From an uncultured Thiotrichales bacterium (GTDB lineage: Bacteria > Pseudomonadota > Gammaproteobacteria > CAZUMV01), in assembly GCA_938041655.1 (NCBI GenBank), contig CALISW010000084.1, positions 1 through 48,046 on the forward strand: a stretch of DNA of 48,046 nt, written 5' to 3'. The position numbers and the translations under genes are program-made. The notes beneath the pieces were generated by a model. The model had not been told where the DNA came from, did not search any database, and saw nothing but the letters and a program-made list of their open reading frames with translations. Positions within the stretch are counted from its first letter, which is position 1; each line of letters opens with the position of its first letter. This document shows, in pieces, positions 9,024 to 18,954 of this stretch.

Positions 9024-11453
9024 TTAAACTTCGTAATCGCGCAAGGTTTCTTCGAGCTCTTTCATACTTTGGAACCTGTCTTCAGGTTTGACTGCCATCA
9101 TTTTCATGACGATATTGCTCAATGGCAGTGGCACTTTGTCATTCACTTTGTGTACTGGATCGATTTTTCCATGCACGTGTTGGTATAAAACCGCCATATT
9201 GTCATCACCGGCAAAAGCGGTGATGCCGCTCAGCATTTCATAAAATATGATGCCCAAACTGTAGATATCTGTGCGGGGTCCCAGGTCTTTACCCAAAACT
9301 TGCTCAGGCGCCATATAACGAGGGGTACCGATCAAAATCCCCGTTTTGGTAAGTTTGGTATCACTACCGGTTTGTGCAGCGGAAATACCAAAATCGACGA
9401 TTTTCACCTGATCTTTATTATCGACCAGAATATTACCTGGCTTGATATCGCGGTGGATAACGCCCATTTCATGCGCCACTTCCAGTCCGGCAGCAACATC
9501 CGCCGTAATATTGATGGCGCGCTGAAAGTCCATCGGTTTATGCGCTTCCATATCAGCCGAGAGACTCAGCGACGGGAAGTACTCCATGGAAATCGCATAC
9601 AGGCTGCCAACCTGCAAGAAATCATAAATTCGAATAACATTTTTATGCTGGATTTTTCGTGCAAAGCGTAGTTCACGTATAAAGCGTTTGATCATTGATT
9701 CTTCGAGCGCCATCTTTTGATGCAACACTTTGAGAATCATCTGCTCATCAATCACTGTATCCTCTACCAGCAATACGGTACTGAACGCACCCTTACCGAT
9801 GCGTCGCACAAAGGTGTAACGATCTGACAGCTCATCACCAGGACTGAGACCTTTAATATTGACCTCACCCTCATTATTAATAGTAAGCGTCTCACCTGGT
9901 TCAGGCTTCGGCTTCGGTGTTGGTTGACCCGTTTTTCGTTTTGATTGTTTCGCCCTACCCGGCTCCTGGATAACCTGACTTAACTCATTTACGCTTTCTT
10001 CGAAGATATCACTAATGTCGACACTCATGCGCTTCTCAATGCGCTCCAGACTTTCGGCAGCTGCCTCTTGCACCTCTTCTACCGAAAGCTTCGCTCGTTT
10101 CTTAATCGCGGTTTTAATATCATCAGCGCGTACACTATCGACTAAGGCCGACAAGGTATACATTGCCTCAATAATAATATTGGGGTCTTCACTTTCCAGC
10201 ATTTGCTGTACTTCAGGCACCGACTTGGAATCGGCTAAGGTACTTAAACCACGCAACACCACGGGTGCTGCCTGGGTATCGCGCTTCATCAAATTAATCA
10301 GACCAGGGACGGCTTTGGCGTTGCCAATATTCGCCAGCGCATCAATCGCACGTTCGCGCACCCACCAGTCAGAATCATCCAGTGCTTTAATCAGCTCGTC
10401 GAGCGCTGCTTCACTTTTAGTCGAATTAAGAATTTCAATCGCGGCACGACGTACATATTCATCTTTGCTGCGAATCAATTTAACCACGGCGTTAACCACA
10501 CGCGGTCCACCAATCTGCGCCAGCGCATCGGCTGCTCGGGCACGCACCCACCAATCGGTATCTTTGAGCGCACCGAGCAAATCTTCGATCGCATTGGGGT
10601 ACTGCATGCCATTGAGGACTTCAACAGCACCACGCCTGACGTATTCAGACTCGTCTTTAAGCAGGTCGATTAAGTATTTTACTGTTTTAGGGTCATTGCG
10701 CTTGATTACGGCATCAACGGCGCGAGTCTGGATATTGTAATCATCATCCTTGATCAAGGTACACAAGACGCCAATGTCTACCTTGGTATTGATTTTTTCC
10801 AATGCCTCAAGCGCCTCAAAACGTATGGTTTTACTCTTATCTGTTAAGCGGCCCAACAAAGCATTACGTGATTGCGGTGTATTGAAATGCGCCAGCAACT
10901 TAACCACGCCTAAACGAGTATTCGGGTCTTTAGCCGAGACACGACTCACCAGTTCAGGCACGATTGCCTCATCCTGGCAATCTTCCAACAAACGAAACAA
11001 CGCCAGTCGCTCACCGGGCTGCAAGGTACCGGTTTTACGAATCAGTGCAACCGGGTTAACCCGGTTTTTATGCGCGCGAAGAATTTTTAAGAGCGCTGTC
11101 TTGGCGGTTTCGCTGTTATCGAACAAGGTCAATAAAGCAGTTGGATCATATCCCGTGTTTTTTGAGAGTACGTCAACCGTGGTAGCAACAACTTTCGGGT
11201 GCGCCTCGGAGTGCAAACCGCTAAAAAAAGCCGGCAGTGTGGCAGTATCAACCATCTGATCGAGAATCTGATGGATACGTCGGTCGACGCTATCTTCAGC
11301 AGAAGGAATTTTTTCGATGAGTTTGGGAATCGTAGCCGCTGGCTCGGCACGTAATTTACGAATACTGGAGCTGAACCCTGGATCATTTACATCAGGCGCA
11401 GACAAGCACTTATCCAAATGCTTGTCTATCCTTAGAGTTCCGAGTAATCCCAC
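9024..11453 (-). CDS. HEAT-repeat / Ser-Thr protein kinase fusion
   Basis: The 809-residue protein is cytoplasmic by appearance. Residues 1-470 are alpha-helical HEAT-type repeats, including a two-repeat unit of 62 residues present twice (from 270 and from 332, each carrying WWVR). A Pro/Lys-rich linker follows (about 500-520), then a Hanks-type kinase from residue 546. The kinase has GKGAFSTV in the P-loop, Lys575, HRDIKPGN with Asp669, DFG with Asp687, and GTPRYMAPE; all catalytic residues are present, so it should be active. No transmembrane or PASTA domain is seen. The start is GTG with a weak GGAA upstream. It sits between a 155-residue unknown and two PilT-family ATPases, which suggests, without proof, a role in controlling pilus motors. 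Confidence 0.9.
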   Translation of the reverse strand: MGLLGTLRIDKHLDKCLSAPDVNDPGFSSSIRKLRAEPAATIPKLIEKIPSAEDSVDRRIHQILDQMVDTATLPAFFSGLHSEAHPKVVATTVDVLSKNTGYDPTALLTLFDNSETAKTALLKILRAHKNRVNPVALIRKTGTLQPGERLALFRLLEDCQDEAIVPELVSRVSAKDPNTRLGVVKLLAHFNTPQSRNALLGRLTDKSKTIRFEALEALEKINTKVDIGVLCTLIKDDDYNIQTRAVDAVIKRNDPKTVKYLIDLLKDESEYVRRGAVEVLNGMQYPNAIEDLLGALKDTDWWVRARAADALAQIGGPRVVNAVVKLIRSKDEYVRRAAIEILNSTKSEAALDELIKALDDSDWWVRERAIDALANIGNAKAVPGLINLMKRDTQAAPVVLRGLSTLADSKSVPEVQQMLESEDPNIIIEAMYTLSALVDSVRADDIKTAIKKRAKLSVEEVQEAAAESLERIEKRMSVDISDIFEESVNELSQVIQEPGRAKQSKRKTGQPTPKPKPEPGETLTINNEGEVNIKGLSPGDELSDRYTFVRRIGKGAFSTVLLVEDTVIDEQMILKVLHQKMALEESMIKRFIRELRFARKIQHKNVIRIYDFLQVGSLYAISMEYFPSLSLSADMEAHKPMDFQRAINITADVAAGLEVAHEMGVIHRDIKPGNILVDNKDQVKIVDFGISAAQTGSDTKLTKTGILIGTPRYMAPEQVLGKDLGPRTDIYSLGIIFYEMLSGITAFAGDDNMAVLYQHVHGKIDPVHKVNDKVPLPLSNIVMKMMAVKPEDRFQSMKELEETLRDYEV

Positions 11454-11499
11454 AGTATTATTCCATTAATTCAAATGCAACACAGCTATTCCTTGCGCG

Positions 11500-11967
11500 C
11501 TATTGAGTGGTCACCTTGTTAATAAAATCTTTATTAGCCAGTACGTAATTATTTTCTGTATCAGCGATGGTGATAAACAATTTATCTTCGCGATTCAGAT
11601 AGTCAAACAATCGAGCGCTTTCTTCCGGCAGCAAAGCACTGACATCGCCATGTACTTCACGCTTGTCATTCATCGTAATACAAACACTTGCCGTAAAATT
11701 CTCGACGGCTTGTGGCTGTTTTAGTTCACCGCGTTGATAAATCAACCTCAAAATACTGTCCTTGCCTATAAAACAAATCCCTGCTTGATCTTCATCAAAT
11801 ACGATGAACCGCCTTCGGTCATTGACCAAATCAGCGGGAGTTTCCGGATAGCCGGTTTCGTCTTTCGCAAAATGCAGAAAAACGTTGCCCTTGAGGGTTT
11901 TTTCGTCACGCATCTCCAGCACGACGGGAAAACACTTTTTTTGAACAATAAACCGAGTGTCAACCAT
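11500..11967 (-). CDS. Unknown 155-residue protein heading the kinase-pilus operon
   Basis: I do not firmly recognise this protein. It is soluble, mixed alpha/beta by appearance, with no signal peptide, cysteine cluster or coiled coil. It contains RRRFIVFDED (about residues 51-60) and a beta-rich centre. From memory it resembles small DUF6812-type beta proteins, but I cannot confirm that. ATG at 11967 has AGGGG nine to ten bases upstream. It ends 46 bases before the HEAT-kinase gene on the same strand, so it is probably its operon partner and a candidate adaptor or kinase substrate. Confidence 0.7.
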   Translation of the reverse strand: MVDTRFIVQKKCFPVVLEMRDEKTLKGNVFLHFAKDETGYPETPADLVNDRRRFIVFDEDQAGICFIGKDSILRLIYQRGELKQPQAVENFTASVCITMNDKREVHGDVSALLPEESARLFDYLNREDKLFITIADTENNYVLANKDFINKVTTQ

Positions 11968-12049
11968 ATAATTTTACCCCTAAAAGCAAAGCAGATAAGG
12001 CCTCATTATGAGAGCAATTACACCAAATACACATGTTTTTTACATCTTG

Positions 12050-14851
12050 TCAGCTTATACGCTCGTTTAGCTTCCAGGCAGCCGTTGCCGGTGCTTTGGC
12101 ACCCAGAATCATCTCACAAGTCTCTTCTCTACTCAGATTTTGTAACAATCTTGGTTTTGAGATAACGTGGCCCTGCGCAAAATCCACATCCAGACGGGCC
12201 AACTCGTCCCTGACTTCTTCAGATTCTACATATTCTGCAATAGTCTGCAGACTCATAGTATGACCGACATCATTAATTGCGCTGATCATGGCCCGGTCGA
12301 CCTTGTCTTCAAGCATATCCAGAACAAAATTGCCGTCTATTTTGAGAAAATCGACTGGCAAGGTTTTGAGATAGGCGAATGAACTCAAGCCACTACCAAA
12401 ATCATCCAGCGCAAAACGGCAGCCCAGCTGACGCAACTCACGCATAAACACCGCTGCCGAGGCTAAATTCGAGATTGCTGCAGTCTCTGTTATTTCAAAA
12501 CAAATCGAAGAGGCTGGCACCTGGTACTTCTCAAATAATGACTTGATGTAATCCAGTGTGGTGGTCGAATTGATGGTCAAACCGGATAAATTAATCGCCA
12601 TGACGAGTTCAGTTGAATAGCCTTCAGATTCGTACCACTGGAATGCTGAATTCACCACCCAACGATCTATCTCAGGCATCAAACTGTAGCGTTCGGCCGA
12701 AGGCAAAAAGGCGCCTGGCAAAATAGAATTGCCATTTTCATCGCGCATGCGCAATAAAATCTCGATGTGTCTTTGCGCTATTGCTTCTACCCGGCTGACC
12801 GGCACGATATCTTGGTAATACAACTCGAATCTTTGTTGCTCCAAAGCCTCTGTAATTCTTGAAGCCCAATCCATCTCGGCACGTCGGCGGTGTAAATCTT
12901 TATCGCTTTCCAGATAGGTGTGAATGCGATTACGCCCTAAATCTTTCGCCGCGTAACATGCGATGTCTGCCGCACTCAAAAGTGACTGCACGCCCTCGCT
13001 ATGCTTGGTGACCGGCACCAGTCCAATACTGGTACCCACATCAAATGATTTCTCGCCCCAGACAAAACGAAATTCTTTCGATGTCATGCGTAATTTGTCA
13101 GCAATCTCTTCGCCTTTTTTAATCGAACATCCTGGTAGTAAAATACCGAACTCATCACCACCTAATCGCGCCAGCACATCACTACCACGCAAGGTCTCTC
13201 TAAATAATTGGGCTATCTGTTTTAACAACTCATCACCGGCGCTATGACCACAGGTATCATTCACCAGCTTGAACTGATCCAGATCAATATACATGAGCAC
13301 ATGTTCTTCTTCGGTCTGCTCGGTACTGTTGAGCAAGTTTTGTAATCGACTTTCAAACTCGCGTCGATTCATCAGACTGGTGAGCGCATCGTGCCGCGCC
13401 TGATACTCGAGTTCTTCCTGCAGCGCACGTTTTTCGGTGACGTCATGAAATACAATGACATAACCAATAACCTTGTCGGCTAAATCCCGAATCGGAGAAA
13501 CGTTGTAGTTGATGACCGCGATACTGCCATCCAGAGAATAAAGCTCACCCAGCAATTGGCGTGACTCATGGTTACTACCAGACTCACTGAAAAAATTATT
13601 GATCGGGTCATCCAGCCACTGCCCTAGAACTTCCGAATGCACTTTGAATACATCGGCCAGAGGTTGATAGCGCGCCTCGGTGTGCGACCAGCCGGTCAGT
13701 TGTTCTGCCACCTTGTTTAGAAAATCTATTCTGCCGTTGGTATTGGTCGTGACTACCGCGTCACCGATCGACTGCAGCGTCACCATGGCACGTTCGCGTT
13801 CTTTATCCAACGCTTCATTTATCGCATACATCGAAGACATGTCCAGCAAATAGCCATCCAGATGCTTGAGCTTCTTCTTTTTATCAAACACCGGCATGCT
13901 GTAGTTACTGACCCAGCAATAACTGCCGTCTGCTTGCTTAAGACGATAGTCAACACGCACGTCGGTCTGGTTTTTTTCCATGTCGAGCATAACTTTTTCG
14001 ACTTGTCCGAGATCGGTCGGATGAATTAACGAGGCAAACTCAATTCCGGCTGCCACCATTTTCTGGCTGTCATAACCAAACTGTCGAATATTGTCCGAGA
14101 CCCACTCCAGCAACCAGTTGCCACCAGCAACACAACGGTACATCACCACCGGTCCTTGCCTGAACAAACGTCGATCACGATTAAGTTCTGTTTCAGATTC
14201 CAGTCGCTGTTTGATCTGGGCTTCCAAATCGGAGTGATTACGCTCCAGCTCATTGGTGAGCTGCTTGTTATGACGTCGCAGTACATAATCATTATTGAAC
14301 AAACTACTTACCTGATTCACCAGGTAGAGCAACAAAGCACTAAAGCAGGTCAGCAATACCGCCACCCACTTGAAACCACCAGGCGCATCGACCAAACACC
14401 AAAGTATAACCGGCAGCATCATTGGCAACAGGAACAACCAGAAACCCAATGGTCTCGGTGCATGAAGAAACATCGCACCAAGGGCAACACCAGACAAAAA
14501 CAAGATGACACTAAAGTGTAGTGTCTGCGTGTTTTCAGGTGGCATAAAGAAAATCAGCATGCCCCAGATACAGCCAGCAATAAACGTACTAAAGTTGAAG
14601 AGTTGTATATTAACGGGGCGATAGGCAACAGGCGTTAGCGCCACCAGCTTGGTAATCCAGTAATACCGACCAGCATTGATTAGCAAGTGCGCCGCCAGCC
14701 AGTAATGCAACCACGCATCTTTGGTTTGAAACCAGAGAAATAAATATATAGCCACGCCAAAACACAATCCAGTCAACTGAATATTGGCGGCATCTTTTGA
14801 AACCTGCCTGTGATTATCTAGCGCGGAGGCTGCTGAGCCATCACCGAACAA
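12050..14851 (-). CDS. Membrane PAS-PAS-GGDEF-EAL c-di-GMP signalling protein
   Basis: This is a 933-residue sensor. About six membrane helices occupy residues 25-190 and a short coiled coil 190-225. Two PAS-like domains follow (about 228-345 and 350-475), then GGDEF (exact motif at 564-568) and EAL (about 665-915). The product-inhibition site RxxD (RGSD, 555-558) lies five residues before GGDEF. The EAL signature reads EIL (697-699), while DDFGSG (816-821) and KIDG are intact. Both cyclase and phosphodiesterase activities look possible. The start is uncertain: TTG at 14851 lacks a good Shine-Dalgarno, AAGGA lies about 26 bases upstream, and the frame stays open there. It is 82 bases upstream of the 155-residue gene on the same strand and may be co-regulated with the pilus block. 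Confidence 0.85.
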   Translation of the reverse strand: MFGDGSAASALDNHRQVSKDAANIQLTGLCFGVAIYLFLWFQTKDAWLHYWLAAHLLINAGRYYWITKLVALTPVAYRPVNIQLFNFSTFIAGCIWGMLIFFMPPENTQTLHFSVILFLSGVALGAMFLHAPRPLGFWLFLLPMMLPVILWCLVDAPGGFKWVAVLLTCFSALLLYLVNQVSSLFNNDYVLRRHNKQLTNELERNHSDLEAQIKQRLESETELNRDRRLFRQGPVVMYRCVAGGNWLLEWVSDNIRQFGYDSQKMVAAGIEFASLIHPTDLGQVEKVMLDMEKNQTDVRVDYRLKQADGSYCWVSNYSMPVFDKKKKLKHLDGYLLDMSSMYAINEALDKERERAMVTLQSIGDAVVTTNTNGRIDFLNKVAEQLTGWSHTEARYQPLADVFKVHSEVLGQWLDDPINNFFSESGSNHESRQLLGELYSLDGSIAVINYNVSPIRDLADKVIGYVIVFHDVTEKRALQEELEYQARHDALTSLMNRREFESRLQNLLNSTEQTEEEHVLMYIDLDQFKLVNDTCGHSAGDELLKQIAQLFRETLRGSDVLARLGGDEFGILLPGCSIKKGEEIADKLRMTSKEFRFVWGEKSFDVGTSIGLVPVTKHSEGVQSLLSAADIACYAAKDLGRNRIHTYLESDKDLHRRRAEMDWASRITEALEQQRFELYYQDIVPVSRVEAIAQRHIEILLRMRDENGNSILPGAFLPSAERYSLMPEIDRWVVNSAFQWYESEGYSTELVMAINLSGLTINSTTTLDYIKSLFEKYQVPASSICFEITETAAISNLASAAVFMRELRQLGCRFALDDFGSGLSSFAYLKTLPVDFLKIDGNFVLDMLEDKVDRAMISAINDVGHTMSLQTIAEYVESEEVRDELARLDVDFAQGHVISKPRLLQNLSREETCEMILGAKAPATAAWKLNERIS

Positions 14852-14995
14852 ATTCTTGCGACTGGAAATAACTGGATCCTTTACTTTGAAAGAACGGGCT
14901 GTGATTAGTGAACCGTATTTAACACAGACGCGTAAAGTGGCGAATAGTATATAAAAAAAAGACGCTCACACACAGCGCCAACAAGCTGCTGACCC

Positions 14996-15033
14996 ATAAA
15001 AAAGCCCTGTTTAACAAAGTTAAACAGGGCTTT
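14996..15033 (-). terminator. Rho-independent terminator of groESL
   Basis: A perfect 15-base inverted repeat (15001-15015 and 15019-15033) encloses a three-base loop, with GC-rich AAAGCCCTG arms. On the minus strand it is followed by a run of six T. It starts 18 bases after the groEL stop codon, so it ends the groES-groEL transcript. Confidence 0.92.
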
Positions 15034-15051
15034 AGGTGTAAAGCGGATGGT

Positions 15052-16743
<1,692 letters not shown>

Positions 16744-17037
16744 TTAACCGACAACCGCAATGATGTCTTCTTCTTTCATGACCAGCAGTTCTTCACCATC
16801 AATTTTGACCTCAGTACCTGCGTACTGGCCAAACAGAATCTGATCACCCACTTTTACGTCGAGTTCATAGACAGTGCCATTCTCAACTTTGCCGTTACCA
16901 ATCGCGAGCACTTCGCCGCTGTTTGGTTTTTCTGTTGCACTACCAGGCAGCACAATTCCACCTGCACTGACAGTTTCTTCTTCTAAACGACGCACAATTA
17001 CGCGGTCGTGTAAGGGACGTATTTTTAACTTAGCCAT
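16744..17037 (-). CDS. groES: 10 kDa co-chaperonin GroES
   Basis: The 97-residue protein is the lid of the GroEL chamber. [17 protein letters not shown] at the start, the mobile-loop region [11 protein letters not shown] (residues 20-30) and the roof segment GNGKVENG are family hallmarks. A Shine-Dalgarno AGGAG lies just upstream of ATG 17037. It is the first gene of the groES-groEL operon, with the CIRCE operator and promoter within 120 bases upstream and fxsA beyond. Confidence 0.99.
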   Translation of the reverse strand: MAKLKIRPLHDRVIVRRLEEETVSAGGIVLPGSATEKPNSGEVLAIGNGKVENGTVYELDVKVGDQILFGQYAGTEVKIDGEELLVMKEEDIIAVVG

Positions 17038-17101
17038 ATTTCACCACTCCTAAGTGATTGAATTAAATAATTATTATCTTAATTTTGATGCTATTTATGC
17101 A

Positions 17102-17128
17102 TTAGCACTCTATTTAAGAGAGTGCTAA
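17102..17128. promoter_or_regulatory. CIRCE operator (HrcA binding site)
   Basis: The sequence is TTAGCACTC, nine bases, then GAGTGCTAA: an exact match to the CIRCE inverted repeat recognised by the HrcA repressor. It begins at the -10 region of the groES promoter (sharing its first base) and covers the expected transcription start. Heat-released HrcA repression of groESL is therefore expected. hrcA itself is not in the window. Confidence 0.95.
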
Positions 17129-17155
17129 TAATAGGGCCGAAACAGAAGAAGTCAA
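17128..17155 (-). promoter_or_regulatory. groESL promoter (sigma-70-like)
   Basis: On the minus strand TTGACT and TATTAT are separated by 16 bases. The -10 abuts the CIRCE element, and the -35 overlaps the last codons of fxsA. The context CTTGACTTC and CCCTATTA also loosely resembles the heat-shock sigma-32 consensus, so dual recognition is possible but unproven. Confidence 0.75.
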
Positions 17156-17619
17156 GTCTTGTCGTGATCGTCAGTAGATTTCCGGGTGTGGTCTTCAAAA
17201 ACTCGACCGGAAGAAGACTGCTGTCCGGGAGGCTGGTCGGGTCTCAAGACCGTTGTTCTGGCTTTGATATAGCCACCGAAGCGAGCCATTAGCCAACGTA
17301 TAATCGGCTTACGCGTGAATGGAATCAGACATAAAAAACCAATCGTATCGGTGACAAACCCCGGTGTCAGCAACAGCGCCCCACCAAAAACCAACGCCAC
17401 ACCTTCCAGCATTTCCTGTGCAGGAATCTTGCCACTCATAATAGTCGACTGATAGCGACCGAGCATGGCAAACCCTTGTTGCTTGAGTAACCACACGCCG
17501 GTAACCGCGGTGAAGATAACCATGAAAATGGTAGGCATCGTACCGATGAACGTATGCACCTTGAGCAGCACATAAATCTCAAGAATCGGTAAACCTATAA
17601 ATATAAAGAGAAGAGGCAT
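17152..17619 (-). CDS. fxsA: FxsA family membrane protein
   Basis: The protein has about 155 residues with membrane segments near residues 2-18, 25-45 and 70-95 and a hydrophilic tail. The FxsA hallmark is the GGALLLTPGFVTDTIGF stretch. E. coli FxsA is an inner-membrane protein whose overproduction blocks F-plasmid exclusion of phage T7; its normal role is unclear. The ATG at 17619 (MPLLFIF) fits the family N-terminus; a TTG at 17643 would add eight residues. It lies directly upstream of groES, as in E. coli, and its 3' end carries the -35 of the groES promoter. Confidence 0.92.
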   Translation of the reverse strand: MPLLFIFIGLPILEIYVLLKVHTFIGTMPTIFMVIFTAVTGVWLLKQQGFAMLGRYQSTIMSGKIPAQEMLEGVALVFGGALLLTPGFVTDTIGFLCLIPFTRKPIIRWLMARFGGYIKARTTVLRPDQPPGQQSSSGRVFEDHTRKSTDDHDKT

Positions 17620-17743
17620 TTTTATAATGTGGGTGCAGTGCAACAGAATTGCAAGTGAAAGAATCGAATTTCATGCATCAAGAGAATGAATCCGGTAGGA
17701 TTGCTGCCGGTATTTTGATGAAAAACAAAAACAGGAAAAAAGC

Positions 17744-18850
17744 ATGAGCAAGTACAAGATAGCCATTTTGGCGGGTGATGGAATTGGTCCGGAAATCACA
17801 GAAGAAGCCATTAAAGTGCTCAAAGTCATTGAGCAGCGTAACAATCTTGAACTGGAACTCATGCATACACCGTTTGGTGCCAGTGCCTATTTCTCTCATG
17901 GCCACCCCTACCCGGATGAAAGTAAAGCGGTTTGCGACCAGGCCGATGCGATTCTCAAAGGGCCGATAGGCTTAAGCCACGAGGCCTCCAAAGAAATACC
18001 TATCGATTTACAACCGGAACGCGGCGCCCTGTTACCAATGCGCGCCCGCTATAACACCTATGCCAATATTCGCCCGGTATCACTACCTAAAGGCTTGGCA
18101 CACTTCTCGCCACTCAAGCCCGAAGTCATCGGTGAAGGCATCGACATGATCATGATTCGTGAGCTGGTTGGCGGCCTTTACTTTGGCAGCAAAGAGACCG
18201 GCGTCAATGACGAAGGCCTGCGCTATGTCAAAGAAGCGCTTGAATACGATGAAAACCAGATTGCACAAATCCTGCACGAAGGTTTCAAAATCGCCATGCG
18301 TCGCAAGAAAGTATTGCACAATATTCACAAGAGTAACGTCCTGAAATCCAGCGTCTTGTGGAACGAGATCATGGATGAAGTAAAGCAGGAGTACCCCGAA
18401 GTAGAAGTCATACACATGCTGGTAGATGCAGCTGCCACTCATTTGTGCCTGAACCCAACCCAATTTGATGTAATGGTGATGGAAAATATGTTTGGCGACA
18501 TCCTCAGCGATCAGGGTGGCGGCATCCTCGGCTCACTGGGCCTGATGCCCTCTGCATGCCTTGGCCCTGAAAAAGCCTATTACGAACCTTCACACGGTTC
18601 GGCACCGGATATTGCCGGCAAAGGCATCGCCAACCCCTACTCAATGATTGGCTCAGTCGCGATGATGCTCGAATACAGCTTTGATATGTTTCAAGAAGCG
18701 GAAAATGTCTGGGCAGCCATGCAGGGCGTATTTAATGACGGTTATTCTACCGCTGATCTTTCCAAGCCCGGCGCTGGGGTCAACATGATTAGCACGGTAG
18801 AATTTGGTGACAAGGTAGTTGAGAAATTGTCGGCTATGCCAACGATTTAA
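17744..18850 (+). CDS. leuB: 3-isopropylmalate dehydrogenase-type decarboxylating dehydrogenase
   Basis: This 368-residue member of the isocitrate/isopropylmalate dehydrogenase family has the expected AILAGDGIGPEI start, the IRELVGGLYFG segment, the Lys/Asp catalytic region around LVDAAATHL, the metal-binding MFGDILSDQGGG, and the NAD-type GSAPDIAGKGIANP loop. The family oxidises and decarboxylates 3-isopropylmalate in leucine synthesis. leuC, leuD and leuA are 3-6 kb away on the other strand, which supports leuB. The sequence is somewhat divergent from the classical LeuB, so a related beta-decarboxylating dehydrogenase (tartrate or isocitrate type) cannot be fully excluded. AGGA precedes the ATG. 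Confidence 0.82.
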   Translation: MSKYKIAILAGDGIGPEITEEAIKVLKVIEQRNNLELELMHTPFGASAYFSHGHPYPDESKAVCDQADAILKGPIGLSHEASKEIPIDLQPERGALLPMRARYNTYANIRPVSLPKGLAHFSPLKPEVIGEGIDMIMIRELVGGLYFGSKETGVNDEGLRYVKEALEYDENQIAQILHEGFKIAMRRKKVLHNIHKSNVLKSSVLWNEIMDEVKQEYPEVEVIHMLVDAAATHLCLNPTQFDVMVMENMFGDILSDQGGGILGSLGLMPSACLGPEKAYYEPSHGSAPDIAGKGIANPYSMIGSVAMMLEYSFDMFQEAENVWAAMQGVFNDGYSTADLSKPGAGVNMISTVEFGDKVVEKLSAMPTI

Positions 18851-18954
18851 TGTCAGATGCCACTAGAGATTAGTCACATCTAGAGAAAAATTTACTAGCA
18901 GATCTAAAATACTGGGCATTCGCGCTGCGTATCTAAAACTCACAACAGTAGTAT

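Noticed and set aside
10015..11259. Long open frames (241 and 169 codons) on the plus strand opposite the HEAT-kinase gene
   Set aside because: They mirror a strongly coding minus-strand gene, have Ser/Ala-rich composition, and show no family motifs.
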